A DNA stretch of 64,000 nucleotides from DATNPH01 sp036703315 (GCA_036703315.1 DATNPH010000223.1:16362-80361), one strand, 5' to 3'. Shown: positions 44,412 through 54,325, counted from the stretch's first letter. Program-made: numbers and translations. The notes: generated by a model not told the origin, from the sequence alone.

Positions 44412-45134
44412 ATGCCATTAGTAATCCTGGTTGTAGATGACAACCTGGGAACTCGTCTTTCTGTCCGTGATTACCTGGAGATGGCCGGCTATTCAGTCAT
44501 CACGGCTGAAGATGGTCAACAGGCGCTGTCGCTGATTGAGAGTGATCACCCGCACGTACTCGTTACAGATATCAATATGCCCCGAATGGACGGCTACGAG
44601 CTAGTGCGACAAATCCGCACCAAACCAGCATTTCGCTTGTTGCCAGTAGTCTTTTTAACTGAGCGCTCAAGCACAGAGGAACGAATTAAGGGCTACCAGT
44701 CAGGGTGTGATTTATACTTACCCAAGCCGTTTGAGATGCAAGAATTAGGTGCAGTCATCCGCAGTCTCTTGGAGCGATCGCAGATGATTCAATCGGAGCT
44801 AAGGTTCTCCTCGACCAACACGTCGCGATCCTCCGCAACCGATGCGCTGCCATCGCAGGTACAAACACCAAGTTTGGCACGGACATATAACGAAAGAGAC
44901 AATTCCCAACATCACGCGATCGCTTCTAAGCCCAACAACCTCGCTCTGACTAAACGAGAACAGGAAGTTTTAGATTTACTGACTACAGGTCTATCCAATA
45001 TTGAAATTGGCCATCAACTGCATCTGAGTTCTCGAACAGTCGAGAAGTATGTCAGTAGTCTCTTACGAAAAACGGTAACCAGTAATCGAGCCGAACTGGT
45101 ACGATTTGCTCTGGAAAATCGATTAGTAGATTGA
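44412..45134 (+). CDS. Response regulator, REC-LuxR type
   Basis: The 240-residue protein has a receiver domain (about 4-120) with the acidic pair D9-D10, phospho-acceptor D53 in VTDINMPRMDG and K105 in YLPKPFE. A Ser/Thr-rich linker leads to a C-terminal LuxR/NarL helix-turn-helix (about 175-238, LTKREQEVLDLLTTGLSNIEIGHQLHLSSRTVEKYVSSLL). It is a phosphorylation-controlled transcription factor. A terminator separates it from the sensor kinase gene 319 bases downstream on the same strand; they could still be partners. Confidence 0.92.
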   Translation: MPLVILVVDDNLGTRLSVRDYLEMAGYSVITAEDGQQALSLIESDHPHVLVTDINMPRMDGYELVRQIRTKPAFRLLPVVFLTERSSTEERIKGYQSGCDLYLPKPFEMQELGAVIRSLLERSQMIQSELRFSSTNTSRSSATDALPSQVQTPSLARTYNERDNSQHHAIASKPNNLALTKREQEVLDLLTTGLSNIEIGHQLHLSSRTVEKYVSSLLRKTVTSNRAELVRFALENRLVD

Positions 45135-45453
45135 CAAAGTTCTTTCCTAGACAATAGGGAAGATTCTCATAATCGCTATTAGCAAACATTTAAGTGATTT
45201 GCCTGACAGACGCGTAAATCTAATTGAATATTTTTAAACTCTACAGTTTGAGTGAGTAGGCTTGTAAGACATGCGCTCTTGCAAGCCTACCCTTTATTGA
45301 ATCTTTATTTAATAAGGTATTCAGCTCATCCACCTGGGGGAAGTCGAAAGTGAATCAAGAATTGGAAGCTATTTTTATAAGGCTATTTACTTAAGGAAAA
45401 CCACCATTGAGATCAGCACAGATGAAGACAAGGATTTTCGCAAGCACAGCAAA
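45135..45453. other. Intergenic region, terminator and kinase leader
   Basis: The left part is AT-rich, the hairpin is listed at 45256-45290, and the right part should carry the kinase promoter. No ribosome site stands out before the kinase ATG. Confidence 0.4.
45256..45290 (+). terminator. Terminator of the response regulator gene
   Basis: GTAGGCTTGTAAGA at 45256-45269 pairs with TCTTGCAAGCCTAC at 45277-45290; the single non-canonical pair is a U-G wobble. The loop is 7 bases and CCTTTATT follows. Confidence 0.72.
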
Positions 45454-48204
45454 ATGAATCGGCAGAACTTTATACCCCTGAGCATGAACCACTTCTGGCG
45501 ATATTTCACCGTTGTCGGTTTGCTAAGTGTTGCCTACTTTTTGATGGCTCAACTCGCTATCTCAATTCTGGATTTAAAGGCATCAGCTTCGCCGTTCTGG
45601 CCTCCTGCGGGGATTGCTTTGGCAGCACTAATATTGCAAGGACAACGGATCTGGCCGGGGGTGGCACTGGGGTCTTTTTTGTTTGCCCGGTTCCACGAGG
45701 TCTCATTGTTGAGCGCTTGCGGCTTAGCTTTTGGTAGTGCTTTACAAGCTGTGGTCGGAGCAGAATTATTGCACCGAATGAGATTTCATCCCTCTCTCAA
45801 ACGACTGCAAGACGTCTTACAGCTACTTGTCTTTGGGGCTTGGGTATCTCCACTCGTTAATGCCACTATCAGTACGTTTGTTGGTTGCCTAAGCAATACA
45901 GTTGCCCCTCCTAACTGGCAGGAAAACTGGCGGATTTTGTGGCTGGGTGACTGGATGGGAATCTTGGTAGCGACTCCTCTCCTCTTGGTTTTAAGCCATT
46001 GGATTGTAGATTTTCGAGTGCTGATTTTAGGTAGGAGGATACTGAGGAAGGATAAGAAGCTGTTGAAGCTCAGAAGGTTTGGGGTAATCCCAAACTTCCT
46101 TTTTCCTACGCCTCTTAGTAAGGGAGAGGCAGGAGGAGAAATTCCCTGTCTAGCTGAGGCTTTTGTTTGCTTCGCCTTGTTGTTTACCATTAGCTGGTTT
46201 GTATTCGGCGCAACGACGGGAATTGGAATTGCTCGTTATCCGCTCGAATACTTGCCCTTCCCCTTTGTGGTTTGGGCAGCGCTTCGCTTTGCTCAACGAG
46301 GTGCAGTCGTAGCGACACTGATTGTCTCTGTGACTGCCATTTGGGGAGTGGCACAGAAAGTTGGGCCTTTTGTAGCCAAGGCTGGGGATTTCTACCAGGC
46401 AATCCTGTTCTTACATGGTTTTATGAGCATCGTCATAATCATGGCTTTGGTCTTAGCAGCCACTGGGTCGGAGCGCACCTTTGCTGTGGATTTACTCAAA
46501 GAACGAGAAGCGAGTCTGGCAAATGCTCAACGCCTTGCCCAGCTGGGTAACTGGGATTTTTATGAGACGTGCCAAGGCAGGAAAGAACCTCACCAGCAAT
46601 TGCGGTGGTCAGATGAACTGTATCGCCTTTTTGGTTTTACCCCCAAAGCCTTTAAACCCAGTTGGGAAGCCTTCTTTCAAGTTGTTCATTCAGCCGATCG
46701 AGATCGGGTTGGAGAGGCGATACGAGGCGCTCTGAGGGAAAATAAGCCTTACTCTCTTGAGTATCGAATTTTACTGCCGGATGGTTCACAACGGGTGGTG
46801 TGCGAACAATCAGAAATTCATAGTGGTGGCATATCTGGAACAGTACAGGACGTTACTGAGCGCAAACACGTTGAAGTTCAACTCCGTGCGGTAGCTGAAC
46901 GCGAACGCTTGTTGGGAGAAATGGCTCTGCGAATTCGGCGCTCTCTTAATCTCGATCAAATTCTCAATACTACTGTGGCAGAGGTTCGGCAATTTCTCAA
47001 AGCTGATCGTGTTTTCATTGGTCAAATTGATGCATTCAAGACCAATTGCGATCGCTCTTTACAAGGTCTAGTGATTGCTGAATCGGTAGACCCTAGTTAC
47101 CCTTCTCTTCGCAGTCTGATTTTGGATGATGAGACATCCCTACGAGAATGGCGATCGCTATTGGAACAAAGTCGTATCCGAGTCACTGAGGATACAGGTG
47201 CGATCGCTGTACCTTCTCAGATCGCCGCCTACTACAGTCAATATCAAATCAAAGCGCTCTTGGCTGTGCCAATTTTGTTAGGGGATGAGTTGTATGGGGC
47301 GTTGGTGGTTAACCAATGCGAGCAGTCGCGTCACTGGCAGTCGTGGGAAATTGACTGGCTCACGTCTCTAGCCACCCAAGTAGCGATCGCGATTCAGCAA
47401 GCCGAGCTATATCGACAAATTACAGACCTCAACAGCCATCTGGAATCCCAAGTGGAGGAACGCACCCAAGAACTCAGTGCCAAAATGGCTGAACTTCAGG
47501 AACTCAACCAACTTAAAGATGTGTTCCTGCAAGCCGTTTCCCATGACTTGCGTACCTCTTTGCTTGGTATGTCAATGGTTTTGAACAATTTGTATCAATC
47601 ATCCGAAACAACAGTAACACTCTCTCGCCCTTTAATTGAGCGGATGATGGTGAGTAATGAGCGTCAACTGAATTTAATTGACTCCCTCTTGGAAGACCAT
47701 TTCGACGAAGAGCGCCAACTAGAGCTTCACAGCAAGCCAGTACAACTAGAGAAATTGATCCAAGACCTGATTTCAGACTACTCGACAAAGCTTGCCCTCA
47801 ACAAGGCAAACCTAACTGTCAGACTTCCAGAAGATTGTCCATTAATCACTGCCGATCCAAAGCACCTACGGCGAGTGTTGGAAAACCTCCTCACTAATGC
47901 CTTAAAACATAATCCACCAGGGCTGAACCTGAATTTGCAAATCAGCGTTGAGGACGACATGATTCGCTGTACCCTCCAAGATGATGGGGTGGGAATTAGT
48001 CTAGAGCAACAAAAGAGCCTGTTCAAACTCTACATTCGAGGTCTTCACACCCAGCACTTAACTGGCATTGGATTAGGTTTATATCAGTGTCGGCAAATTA
48101 TTGACGCTCACGGTGGAGAGATTGGCGTCATTAGTGGTCCAAAAGCTGGGTCAACGTTTTGGTTTACTCTTCCTGTTTTGAAAATAGGGAGTGGTGAGTG
48201 GTGA
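45454..48204 (+). CDS. MASE1-PAS-GAF sensor histidine kinase
   Basis: The 916-residue membrane kinase has a MASE1 sensory domain (about 15-335, eight or so helices, with SASPFWPPAGIALAALI). PAS (about 345-465) and GAF (about 485-655) domains follow, then a short coiled coil with EERTQELSAKMAELQELN. The HisKA domain carries the phospho-acceptor histidine at about 697 (QAVSHDLRTSLLGM) and is followed by a HATPase (about 795-912; N box LLTNALKHN, G boxes DDGVGIS and GIGLGLY). A basic segment at about 190-225 interrupts MASE1. The stop codon lies in a heptamer repeat. Confidence 0.93.
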   Translation: MNRQNFIPLSMNHFWRYFTVVGLLSVAYFLMAQLAISILDLKASASPFWPPAGIALAALILQGQRIWPGVALGSFLFARFHEVSLLSACGLAFGSALQAVVGAELLHRMRFHPSLKRLQDVLQLLVFGAWVSPLVNATISTFVGCLSNTVAPPNWQENWRILWLGDWMGILVATPLLLVLSHWIVDFRVLILGRRILRKDKKLLKLRRFGVIPNFLFPTPLSKGEAGGEIPCLAEAFVCFALLFTISWFVFGATTGIGIARYPLEYLPFPFVVWAALRFAQRGAVVATLIVSVTAIWGVAQKVGPFVAKAGDFYQAILFLHGFMSIVIIMALVLAATGSERTFAVDLLKEREASLANAQRLAQLGNWDFYETCQGRKEPHQQLRWSDELYRLFGFTPKAFKPSWEAFFQVVHSADRDRVGEAIRGALRENKPYSLEYRILLPDGSQRVVCEQSEIHSGGISGTVQDVTERKHVEVQLRAVAERERLLGEMALRIRRSLNLDQILNTTVAEVRQFLKADRVFIGQIDAFKTNCDRSLQGLVIAESVDPSYPSLRSLILDDETSLREWRSLLEQSRIRVTEDTGAIAVPSQIAAYYSQYQIKALLAVPILLGDELYGALVVNQCEQSRHWQSWEIDWLTSLATQVAIAIQQAELYRQITDLNSHLESQVEERTQELSAKMAELQELNQLKDVFLQAVSHDLRTSLLGMSMVLNNLYQSSETTVTLSRPLIERMMVSNERQLNLIDSLLEDHFDEERQLELHSKPVQLEKLIQDLISDYSTKLALNKANLTVRLPEDCPLITADPKHLRRVLENLLTNALKHNPPGLNLNLQISVEDDMIRCTLQDDGVGISLEQQKSLFKLYIRGLHTQHLTGIGLGLYQCRQIIDAHGGEIGVISGPKAGSTFWFTLPVLKIGSGEW

Positions 48205-48216
48205 GTGGTGAGTAGG
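48189..48216. repeat. Heptanucleotide array at the kinase stop codon
   Basis: Three perfect GAGTGGT units (48189-48209) and a fourth GAGTAGG (48210-48216). The TGA stop at 48202-48204 spans units two and three. Confidence 0.85.
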
Positions 48217-48348
48217 GAAGAGAGATTTCCTTGTCATTAGCAACGTGTCATGCAAGTAGCTTGTTCCTTCAGCTAGATGGTGGTTAGGCTCCAACCGTAA
48301 CCCATCCTACAAAAGACACAATACTTCTTAGCTGTTTGTGTAGAAAAA

Positions 48349-48831
48349 TCAGGTCAAGGCGTAAGTCTTAACAACATGTTGCAGCAAACCCTCACAGGCG
48401 TCTAGTAGTAAATCAATGACGTTGTTAAATCCCTCTGAGCCTCCATAGTAAGGATCAGGGACTTCTCGCTCACTATGATGCGAGGCAAAATCACACATCA
48501 GTCGTACTTTGTCCCGATATTTTCCTTGTGGGTCGAGAGACAAAATATCCTGATAGTTCTCTTGATCCATTGCTAAAATCAGGTCGAAGTTTTCAAAGTC
48601 CGACTTCTGAAACTGCCGCGCTTGACCCTTTAGCTTGATCCCGCGATGCGATGCTGCCGCTGCCATGCGTCGATCAGGGGGAGAGCCAATGTGATAACCA
48701 CCAGTGCCCGCAGAATCGCAGACAATGCTGTCGCTCAGATCTGCTTGTTCAATCAAGTGATTCATTATGTTCTCAGCTGATGGAGAACGGCAGATATTAC
48801 CAAGGCAGACGAAGAGTAACTTATAGGGCAT
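48349..48831 (-). CDS. Low molecular weight protein-tyrosine phosphatase
   Basis: With the ATG at 48831 the product is 160 residues and opens with KLLFVCLGNICRSPSAE, the catalytic loop C9-x5-R15-S. The general-acid aspartate is in VPDPYYGGSEGF near residue 120. A TTG at 48858 would add nine residues and lacks support. LMW phosphatases dephosphorylate tyrosine on protein kinases and polysaccharide-export enzymes, or arginine in some bacteria. It follows ebfC on the same strand. Confidence 0.92.
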   Translation of the reverse strand: MPYKLLFVCLGNICRSPSAENIMNHLIEQADLSDSIVCDSAGTGGYHIGSPPDRRMAAAASHRGIKLKGQARQFQKSDFENFDLILAMDQENYQDILSLDPQGKYRDKVRLMCDFASHHSEREVPDPYYGGSEGFNNVIDLLLDACEGLLQHVVKTYALT

Positions 48832-49027
48832 AGGTCTAATAGTCAGCTTTGTACGCAATTAGAACAACAACGACTGGGGAGTCAAATCAAACATGAGCGA
48901 AGGTACTGCCTAACTCCGCAGTAGACAGTTATGCCAGTAATGCAAGTAGTGACAATTACTGCGTAAAATTTTATCCCCTCTTCTCCTACGGGTGAAAAGG
49001 GGAATTCTCGCGAGAGTCCCTAAAAGC

Positions 49028-49054
49028 TAGCGCCGTCCTGACGGGACGGCGCTA
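49028..49054 (-). terminator. Rho-independent terminator of ebfC
   Basis: TAGCGCCGTCC at 49028-49038 and GGACGGCGCTA at 49044-49054 form a perfect 11-base GC-rich stem with a 5-base loop. On the minus strand it is followed by GCTTTT, nine bases after the gene end. Confidence 0.85.
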
Positions 49055-49062
49055 AGAAGGCG

Positions 49063-49407
49063 TTACATCCCCGGAAGATTTAGCCCACTAGTAAGTTCTT
49101 CCATACGTTCCCGCATAGTCGTTGTTGACTTATCGTAGGCATCTTTCATGGCTGCCGTTACGAGTTCAGAAAGTGCTTCGGCTCCTTGAGCGACAGCATC
49201 CTGGGAAATTTGTACTCGCAAGGGTTCCTGATTGCCGCTCATTACTACCTTGACAAGCCCATTAGCGCTTTGTCCCTCAATCTCCATTTGCTCCAATTCT
49301 TCCTGGAGCTGTTTGGCACCTTGTTGAACCTCTTGAGCTTTTTTAAACGCCTCGGCAAGTTCTTTCATCTTGCCTAAACCGAAGCCAAATCCTTGTCCTT
49401 TTGTCAT
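49063..49407 (-). CDS. ebfC: YbaB/EbfC family nucleoid-associated protein
   Basis: The 114-residue protein has a glycine-rich start (MTKGQGFGFGLGKM), a long helix (AFKKAQEVQQGAKQLQEELEQMEIEG), the central GLVKVVMSGNQEPLRVQIS sheet and a C-terminal helix. YbaB/EbfC proteins form tweezer-like dimers that bind DNA. The gene follows murC and murB on the same strand, a common cyanobacterial order, and ends in a strong terminator. Confidence 0.94.
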   Translation of the reverse strand: MTKGQGFGFGLGKMKELAEAFKKAQEVQQGAKQLQEELEQMEIEGQSANGLVKVVMSGNQEPLRVQISQDAVAQGAEALSELVTAAMKDAYDKSTTTMRERMEELTSGLNLPGM

Positions 49408-49489
49408 AAATGGTTAACTCTACCTGAGTTGGACGGGTATATCAGTGTTAAGTCTTAATCTTAGTACCCCTCACATGCGTGTGACAGCT

Positions 49490-50464
49490 CTAGCTCGGTT
49501 GAAACTCTCCCAAGATTCTGACTTCTGGCTCTAACAAAAGCGACCAGTGCTGTTCTACTTGCTGCTGAACATGGCGGATGATTTGGAAGATATCGTTGGC
49601 TTTGGCACCGCCACAGTTGAGGATAAAGTTTGCATGGCGCTCAGCCACTTGAGCACCGCCTATTGTGTAGCCTTTGAGCCCAATTTGTTCGATTAACCAA
49701 GCAGCCGGATGAGCATCAGGATTACGGAAGACACTTCCACAGCTGGGCAAGTGATAGGGTTGAGATTGCCGCCGTTGCTCTAAGTGCCCTGATGTCGCCG
49801 CCCGCACCTTTTTGGGATCAGCACCCGGTTTTAACTGGAAGGTTGCTTGTGTTACTAGGCGATTGCCTCCTTGCAGGATAGAGGTGCGGTAACTAAATCC
49901 CAAGTCTTGGGGAGTTAGTCGCTCAATTATTCCAGTTGGTGAGAGGGTTTGGACGTTGACAAGTATATCAGCCGTGCAATTTTTATGCGCGCCAGCATTC
50001 ATGACAACTGCGCCACCCACTGTGCCCGGAATACCGACTGCCCACTCTAGCCCTTCCCAGCCGCGTTCTGCTGCCTGCCATGCTAGACGGGCAATTGGTT
50101 CACCCGCACCAGCTGTGACTGTTCCTGTATCGGGGTCGAAATGGGTTTGGCGTAGATGGCGAGTACAGATAACTAAACCTGGCAAACCGCGATCGCTGAT
50201 CAACAAATTGGAACCTGCTCCTAATAAAGTTATGGGTAAATCTTGGGACTGTGCCCACTCAAAACTTGTTTGCAGGTCTTCTAAGTGTTGAGGCGCGATG
50301 TACCACTCTGCCGGACCTCCCACTCGGAACGAGGTTAGGTTCGCTAAAGATACCTGAGGGCGAAGCAGGCAATTGGTTCTTGGCAGAGTTAACACCGACT
50401 CATCAAGCGTCTTCTGTGAGATGAGCGTTCTAGTAACGCTGGGGGGGTCATGGGACAGGGTCAT
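49490..50464 (-). CDS. murB: UDP-N-acetylmuramate dehydrogenase
   Basis: The 324-residue FAD enzyme reduces UDP-GlcNAc-enolpyruvate to UDP-MurNAc in peptidoglycan synthesis. It has SFRVGGPAEWY, the FAD-binding LLGAGSNLLISD, GIPGTVGGAVVMNAG, SYRTSIL, and SCGSVFRNP with the catalytic serine. About 40 extra N-terminal residues precede the fold. It is 85 bases downstream of murC. Confidence 0.96.
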   Translation of the reverse strand: MTLSHDPPSVTRTLISQKTLDESVLTLPRTNCLLRPQVSLANLTSFRVGGPAEWYIAPQHLEDLQTSFEWAQSQDLPITLLGAGSNLLISDRGLPGLVICTRHLRQTHFDPDTGTVTAGAGEPIARLAWQAAERGWEGLEWAVGIPGTVGGAVVMNAGAHKNCTADILVNVQTLSPTGIIERLTPQDLGFSYRTSILQGGNRLVTQATFQLKPGADPKKVRAATSGHLEQRRQSQPYHLPSCGSVFRNPDAHPAAWLIEQIGLKGYTIGGAQVAERHANFILNCGGAKANDIFQIIRHVQQQVEQHWSLLLEPEVRILGEFQPS

Positions 50465-50549
50465 ATCAATACAAGTGACAGGGATGCCAATTAAGTCTTG
50501 GGCAATTGAGCTTAGGCCAACGATTGTTTTCTAGCTTAGGCTGACTGAC

Positions 50550-52121
50550 TCAGGCCTTCTGGCTCAATTCTCTAGATTCTCTTGAGGGGTTTTTCTCAGT
50601 CGTTTGGTAGAAGTCCATGACTTTGGGAATAATTTGATTGAGATTCCCAGCTCCTAAAAATAGAGCCAGGTCTCCGGGCCGGAGGATTTTGGTAAGCAAC
50701 TCGGAGACTGACTCTAGGGTTGGTGAGTAATACACATTCTTGTGGTGAGCCGCGATCGCGTCTCGAACCTGCTCTCCAGTAATGTGTCCCAAGTTTGCCT
50801 CCCCAGCACTGTAAATGTCAGTGATGATCACGATGTCTGCATTGCCAAAGGACTCTGCAAATTCTTGCAAAAATGTCAAGGTTCGACTGTAGCGGTGGGG
50901 CTGGAAAATTGCAATAGTTCGCCCAGGTTCTGAGGAGAAACTTAGAGATTCGCCACTCTGTAAGCTGGCGGCTGAGAGTGTTGCTTGGATTTCACTTGGG
51001 TGGTGAGCATAGTCATCAACAAAAGAGATGTCATTGGACTTGCCTCGAAGCTCAAATCGGCGTTTGGCTCCTTCAAAAGTAGCGATCGCAGAGGCAATTA
51101 CATCAAACTCTAATCCTAGATGGCGTCCTACGGCCACCGCGGCCAGAGCATTGCTGAGATTGTGTTTACCTAAAAGCTTTAGATGTATCTCACCCAAAAC
51201 TTCATTGCCTTCCCGGACTCTAGCTGTTGTGCCATAAGCGTGATAGCTGACACAATCGACGCTGTAGTCAGCACCAGCATCGCGTCGTAGGCTATAGGTA
51301 ATAGTCGGTTTGAGGCGCGATCGCAAGGTTTCACAATCAATACACCCTACGAGCGTTTGACAGTTATTAGCAAAAATCTGGAAGGTTTCAATTACCTCGT
51401 CGAGTGTCTCATAGTGATCTGGATGATCCAGCTCGATATTTGTGACAACGCCAATCTTGGGAGACAGCTTGACTAAAGATCCATCAGACTCATCAGCTTC
51501 GGCAACTAGATAGGGTCCATTACCCAACCGAGCATTACCATCCCACGCTTCGACCTCGCCTCCCACTACAATAGTTGGGTCTAGGCTTGCCTGCAACAGC
51601 ATATACCCGATCAAACTACTCGTTGTCGTTTTGCCATGAGTCCCAGCAACGGCGATGCTCTGGTAATCCTGAATTAAAGCAGCCAGTAAGTCTGAGCGAT
51701 GGAAAATTGGGTATCCTCGTTCTAGAGCTGCCTGATACTCAGAATTAATCGAATTAATGGCTGTCGAGCAAATAATTTGGGGCAAATCTGAGAAGAGTTT
51801 TTCAGCAGATATGGGTTTGTTAGATTTTGAACGTTCACAAGAGCTTTCCTGAGCCGGGCTAATCTCGATAGCTGCCGTTGGTAATTCTTTGTAAACTGGT
51901 TGTCTCGTTGGTCGAAAAAACTCTAAGTTAGTAGCGTCTTGATTTCCAAAAAGATGAGCACCGACTGCTTGCAAACGTTTAGTAATATGTGTCGAACGAA
52001 TATCTGACCCAGATACAGGTAGCTGACGCTTTGCTAGAACGTAGGCAAGGGCTGACATTCCGATTCCACCAATCCCGATGAAATGAAATGGTTTCCCAGT
52101 AAAATCAACATTATTCGGCAT
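50550..52121 (-). CDS. murC: UDP-N-acetylmuramate--L-alanine ligase
   Basis: The 523-residue ATP-dependent ligase adds L-alanine to UDP-MurNAc. It has the N-terminal FIGIGGIGMSALA, the ATP loop VAGTHGKTTTSSLIG, VAEADESDGS and the C-terminal DDYAHHPSEI and FQPHRYSRT. About 45 hydrophilic residues (near 70-115, ending before LPQIICSTAIN) are inserted in the first domain compared with typical MurC (about 460-490 residues). GGAGTT lies 3 bases before the ATG. Confidence 0.96.
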   Translation of the reverse strand: MPNNVDFTGKPFHFIGIGGIGMSALAYVLAKRQLPVSGSDIRSTHITKRLQAVGAHLFGNQDATNLEFFRPTRQPVYKELPTAAIEISPAQESSCERSKSNKPISAEKLFSDLPQIICSTAINSINSEYQAALERGYPIFHRSDLLAALIQDYQSIAVAGTHGKTTTSSLIGYMLLQASLDPTIVVGGEVEAWDGNARLGNGPYLVAEADESDGSLVKLSPKIGVVTNIELDHPDHYETLDEVIETFQIFANNCQTLVGCIDCETLRSRLKPTITYSLRRDAGADYSVDCVSYHAYGTTARVREGNEVLGEIHLKLLGKHNLSNALAAVAVGRHLGLEFDVIASAIATFEGAKRRFELRGKSNDISFVDDYAHHPSEIQATLSAASLQSGESLSFSSEPGRTIAIFQPHRYSRTLTFLQEFAESFGNADIVIITDIYSAGEANLGHITGEQVRDAIAAHHKNVYYSPTLESVSELLTKILRPGDLALFLGAGNLNQIIPKVMDFYQTTEKNPSRESRELSQKA

Positions 52122-52436
52122 CTTAACTCCTTACACACCACACCACACAAGCCTACAGTGCCAATATCACGCGCTATCATATCAAGAATTGATTTTTCAA
52201 GATATAGCCGTGTAGAAATTTCTTTGAATTTTCATAGAACGCGTACATTTACGATCTAGACTGTATTAATGCTCAACCAACTTTTTCTATCCTGAGACGG
52301 TTTTTCTTATTAGACGCAAGGAACTCTTCTCAATCCGGAAATTTTAGTCAAAAAACGACACTAATATACCAGTTGCTGACTAGATTTGGAGCAAGCTAGC
52401 TGTGAACTCGAGGCATAAAGCCGCTAGCGGTTTGGT
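52122..52436. promoter_or_regulatory. Divergent intergenic region, murC and nadD
   Basis: Both genes read outward, so both promoters lie here. The sequence is AT-rich with no strong dyad, repeat or RNA gene that I could recognise. Confidence 0.4.
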
Positions 52437-53123
52437 ATGGGGCAAGTAGCTATCTTGGGCGGCACCTTTGATCCCGTCCACTGGGGGCATTTTTGGCTCG
52501 CCCAGACAGCCTTAAGTCAGCTGAATCTTGACAAGGTAATCTGGGTACCGGCTCGCCGTCCTCCCCATAAACGAGGCTCAGCCTATGAGCATCGCCGATT
52601 AATGGTGGAAAGAGCGATAGCGGATAACCCAGCTTTTGCCGTTGCACCGATAGAAACGGCTCACACCGAACCCGATTATGCAATCAGGACATTGGCTTAT
52701 CTCCAGGATGTTTATCCTAACCATCAATGGTACTGGATTGTTGGATTAGACACCTTTGGAACTCTGCCATTATGGTACCGCCGTGAAGAACTTATCCCTG
52801 CCTGTGACTGGTTAGTCGCACCACGCCGAGTACCTATGAGTGAGACTGATATTTTCACAACCAGTGACAGCGGTAGGAAAGAGAGAGACACCCCAGAAAG
52901 CGTGCTTTGTCGAAGGGTAGCTCATCAACTAGCAGCGCAAAATATCCCGATTCGATGGCAGTTGCTGCAAATGCCTCTGATAGGCATCTCTTCCAGTCTG
53001 ATTCGCCAGTACTGTCGCCAGCATCGCTCGATTCGTTATCTAGTTCCGGAGGCGGTTCGAGCATACATTATGACCCACAACCTCTACATTGAGTCAATAG
53101 TTGGTGACCATAAAGATATCTAG
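52437..53123 (+). CDS. nadD: Nicotinate-nucleotide adenylyltransferase
   Basis: The 228-residue enzyme makes deamido-NAD from nicotinate mononucleotide and ATP. It has the nucleotidyltransferase signature ILGGTFDPVHWGH (about 6-18), VPARRPPHK and the late ISSSLIR motif. Roughly 20 residues (about 138-160) form a loop longer than usual. The ATG at 52437 gives the family start. The gap gene follows on the same strand after 133 bases. Confidence 0.92.
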   Translation: MGQVAILGGTFDPVHWGHFWLAQTALSQLNLDKVIWVPARRPPHKRGSAYEHRRLMVERAIADNPAFAVAPIETAHTEPDYAIRTLAYLQDVYPNHQWYWIVGLDTFGTLPLWYRREELIPACDWLVAPRRVPMSETDIFTTSDSGRKERDTPESVLCRRVAHQLAAQNIPIRWQLLQMPLIGISSSLIRQYCRQHRSIRYLVPEAVRAYIMTHNLYIESIVGDHKDI

Positions 53124-53256
53124 ACGACTTCACCTAGCCAAGACAAAGTTGATTAGGAATTTATGCTCATTAGCCTTTAGCATTTGTCATCCTTTGCGAT
53201 ATCATTGGGTTTATTAAAAGATCTTTACTGAGCTTTAATAAAGAGGGCAGGACGCA

Positions 53257-54273
53257 GTGATTAGAGTAGCGATCAATGGGTTTGGGCGCATCGGCCGTAA
53301 TTTCGCGCGGTGCTGGCTGACTAGGGAAAATAGCCAATTGGATTTAGTGGGCATTAATGACACTTCTGACCCAAGAACCAATGCTCATCTGCTCAAATAT
53401 GACACAATGCTGGGGACGCTGAAAGCTGACATCAGCGCCGATGACAACTCCATCATAGTTAACGGAAAAACTATCAAATGTGTTTCCGATCGCAACCCAC
53501 TAAACTTGCCCTGGGCAGATTGGGGAATTGACCTTGTCATCGAATCAACCGGCGTGTTTGTCAGCCGAGAAGGAGCCTCAAAGCATTTAGCCGCCGGTGC
53601 CAAGAAAGTAATGATTACTGCTCCTGCTAAAGGAGATGACGTTGGTACCTTTGTAATGGGCGTTAATGATCACCACTACGACCATAGCAAGCATGACATT
53701 GTTAGCAATGCCAGCTGTACGACGAACTGTCTATCTCCCTTTGCCAAGGTTCTACATGAAAACTTCGGCATTATCAAAGGAACGATGACGACAACGCACA
53801 GCTACACGGGCGACCAGCGTCTTCTGGATGCCAGTCACCGGGATGTCCGTCGGGCACGGGCAGCAGCGATGAACATTGTACCAACCAGTACAGGTGCTGC
53901 GAAAGCTGTCGGTCTAGTCCTGCCAGAACTGAAGGGTAAGCTGAATGGCATTGCTCTGCGGGTACCGACACCGAATGTGTCTGTGGTTGATTTGGTGATT
54001 CAAGTCGAGAAACCAACGATCACTGAACAGGTGAATGGTGTTCTCAAAGAAGCTGCGGAAGGTCCACTCAAGGGAATTTTAGAATACAGTGACCTACCCT
54101 TAGTGTCATCCGACTATAAGGGTCACGACGCCTCTTCAATTGTGGATGCCAGTCTGACAATGGTTATGGGTGGTGATATGGTCAAAGTTGTTGCCTGGTA
54201 TGACAACGAGTGGGGCTACTCTCAACGAGTTGTGGATTTGGCTGAACTGATGGCTCAGAAGTGGGAGAGCTAG
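53257..54273 (+). CDS. gap2: Glyceraldehyde-3-phosphate dehydrogenase, Gap2 type
   Basis: The 338-residue enzyme has the Rossmann motif INGFGRIGRNF, the active-site cysteine in SNASCTTNCL (C154) and WYDNEWGYSQR. The sequence is the cyanobacterial Gap2 form (NADPH/NADH), which works in the Calvin cycle, rather than glycolytic Gap1. GTG at 53257 is the start, with GAGGG and AGGA upstream. A strong terminator follows. Confidence 0.93.
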   Translation: MIRVAINGFGRIGRNFARCWLTRENSQLDLVGINDTSDPRTNAHLLKYDTMLGTLKADISADDNSIIVNGKTIKCVSDRNPLNLPWADWGIDLVIESTGVFVSREGASKHLAAGAKKVMITAPAKGDDVGTFVMGVNDHHYDHSKHDIVSNASCTTNCLSPFAKVLHENFGIIKGTMTTTHSYTGDQRLLDASHRDVRRARAAAMNIVPTSTGAAKAVGLVLPELKGKLNGIALRVPTPNVSVVDLVIQVEKPTITEQVNGVLKEAAEGPLKGILEYSDLPLVSSDYKGHDASSIVDASLTMVMGGDMVKVVAWYDNEWGYSQRVVDLAELMAQKWES

Positions 54274-54325
54274 TGTTTAGGGTCGAACCCAAGAAACAAT
54301 AGTTAACTTGAGCGGATTTTAGTGA

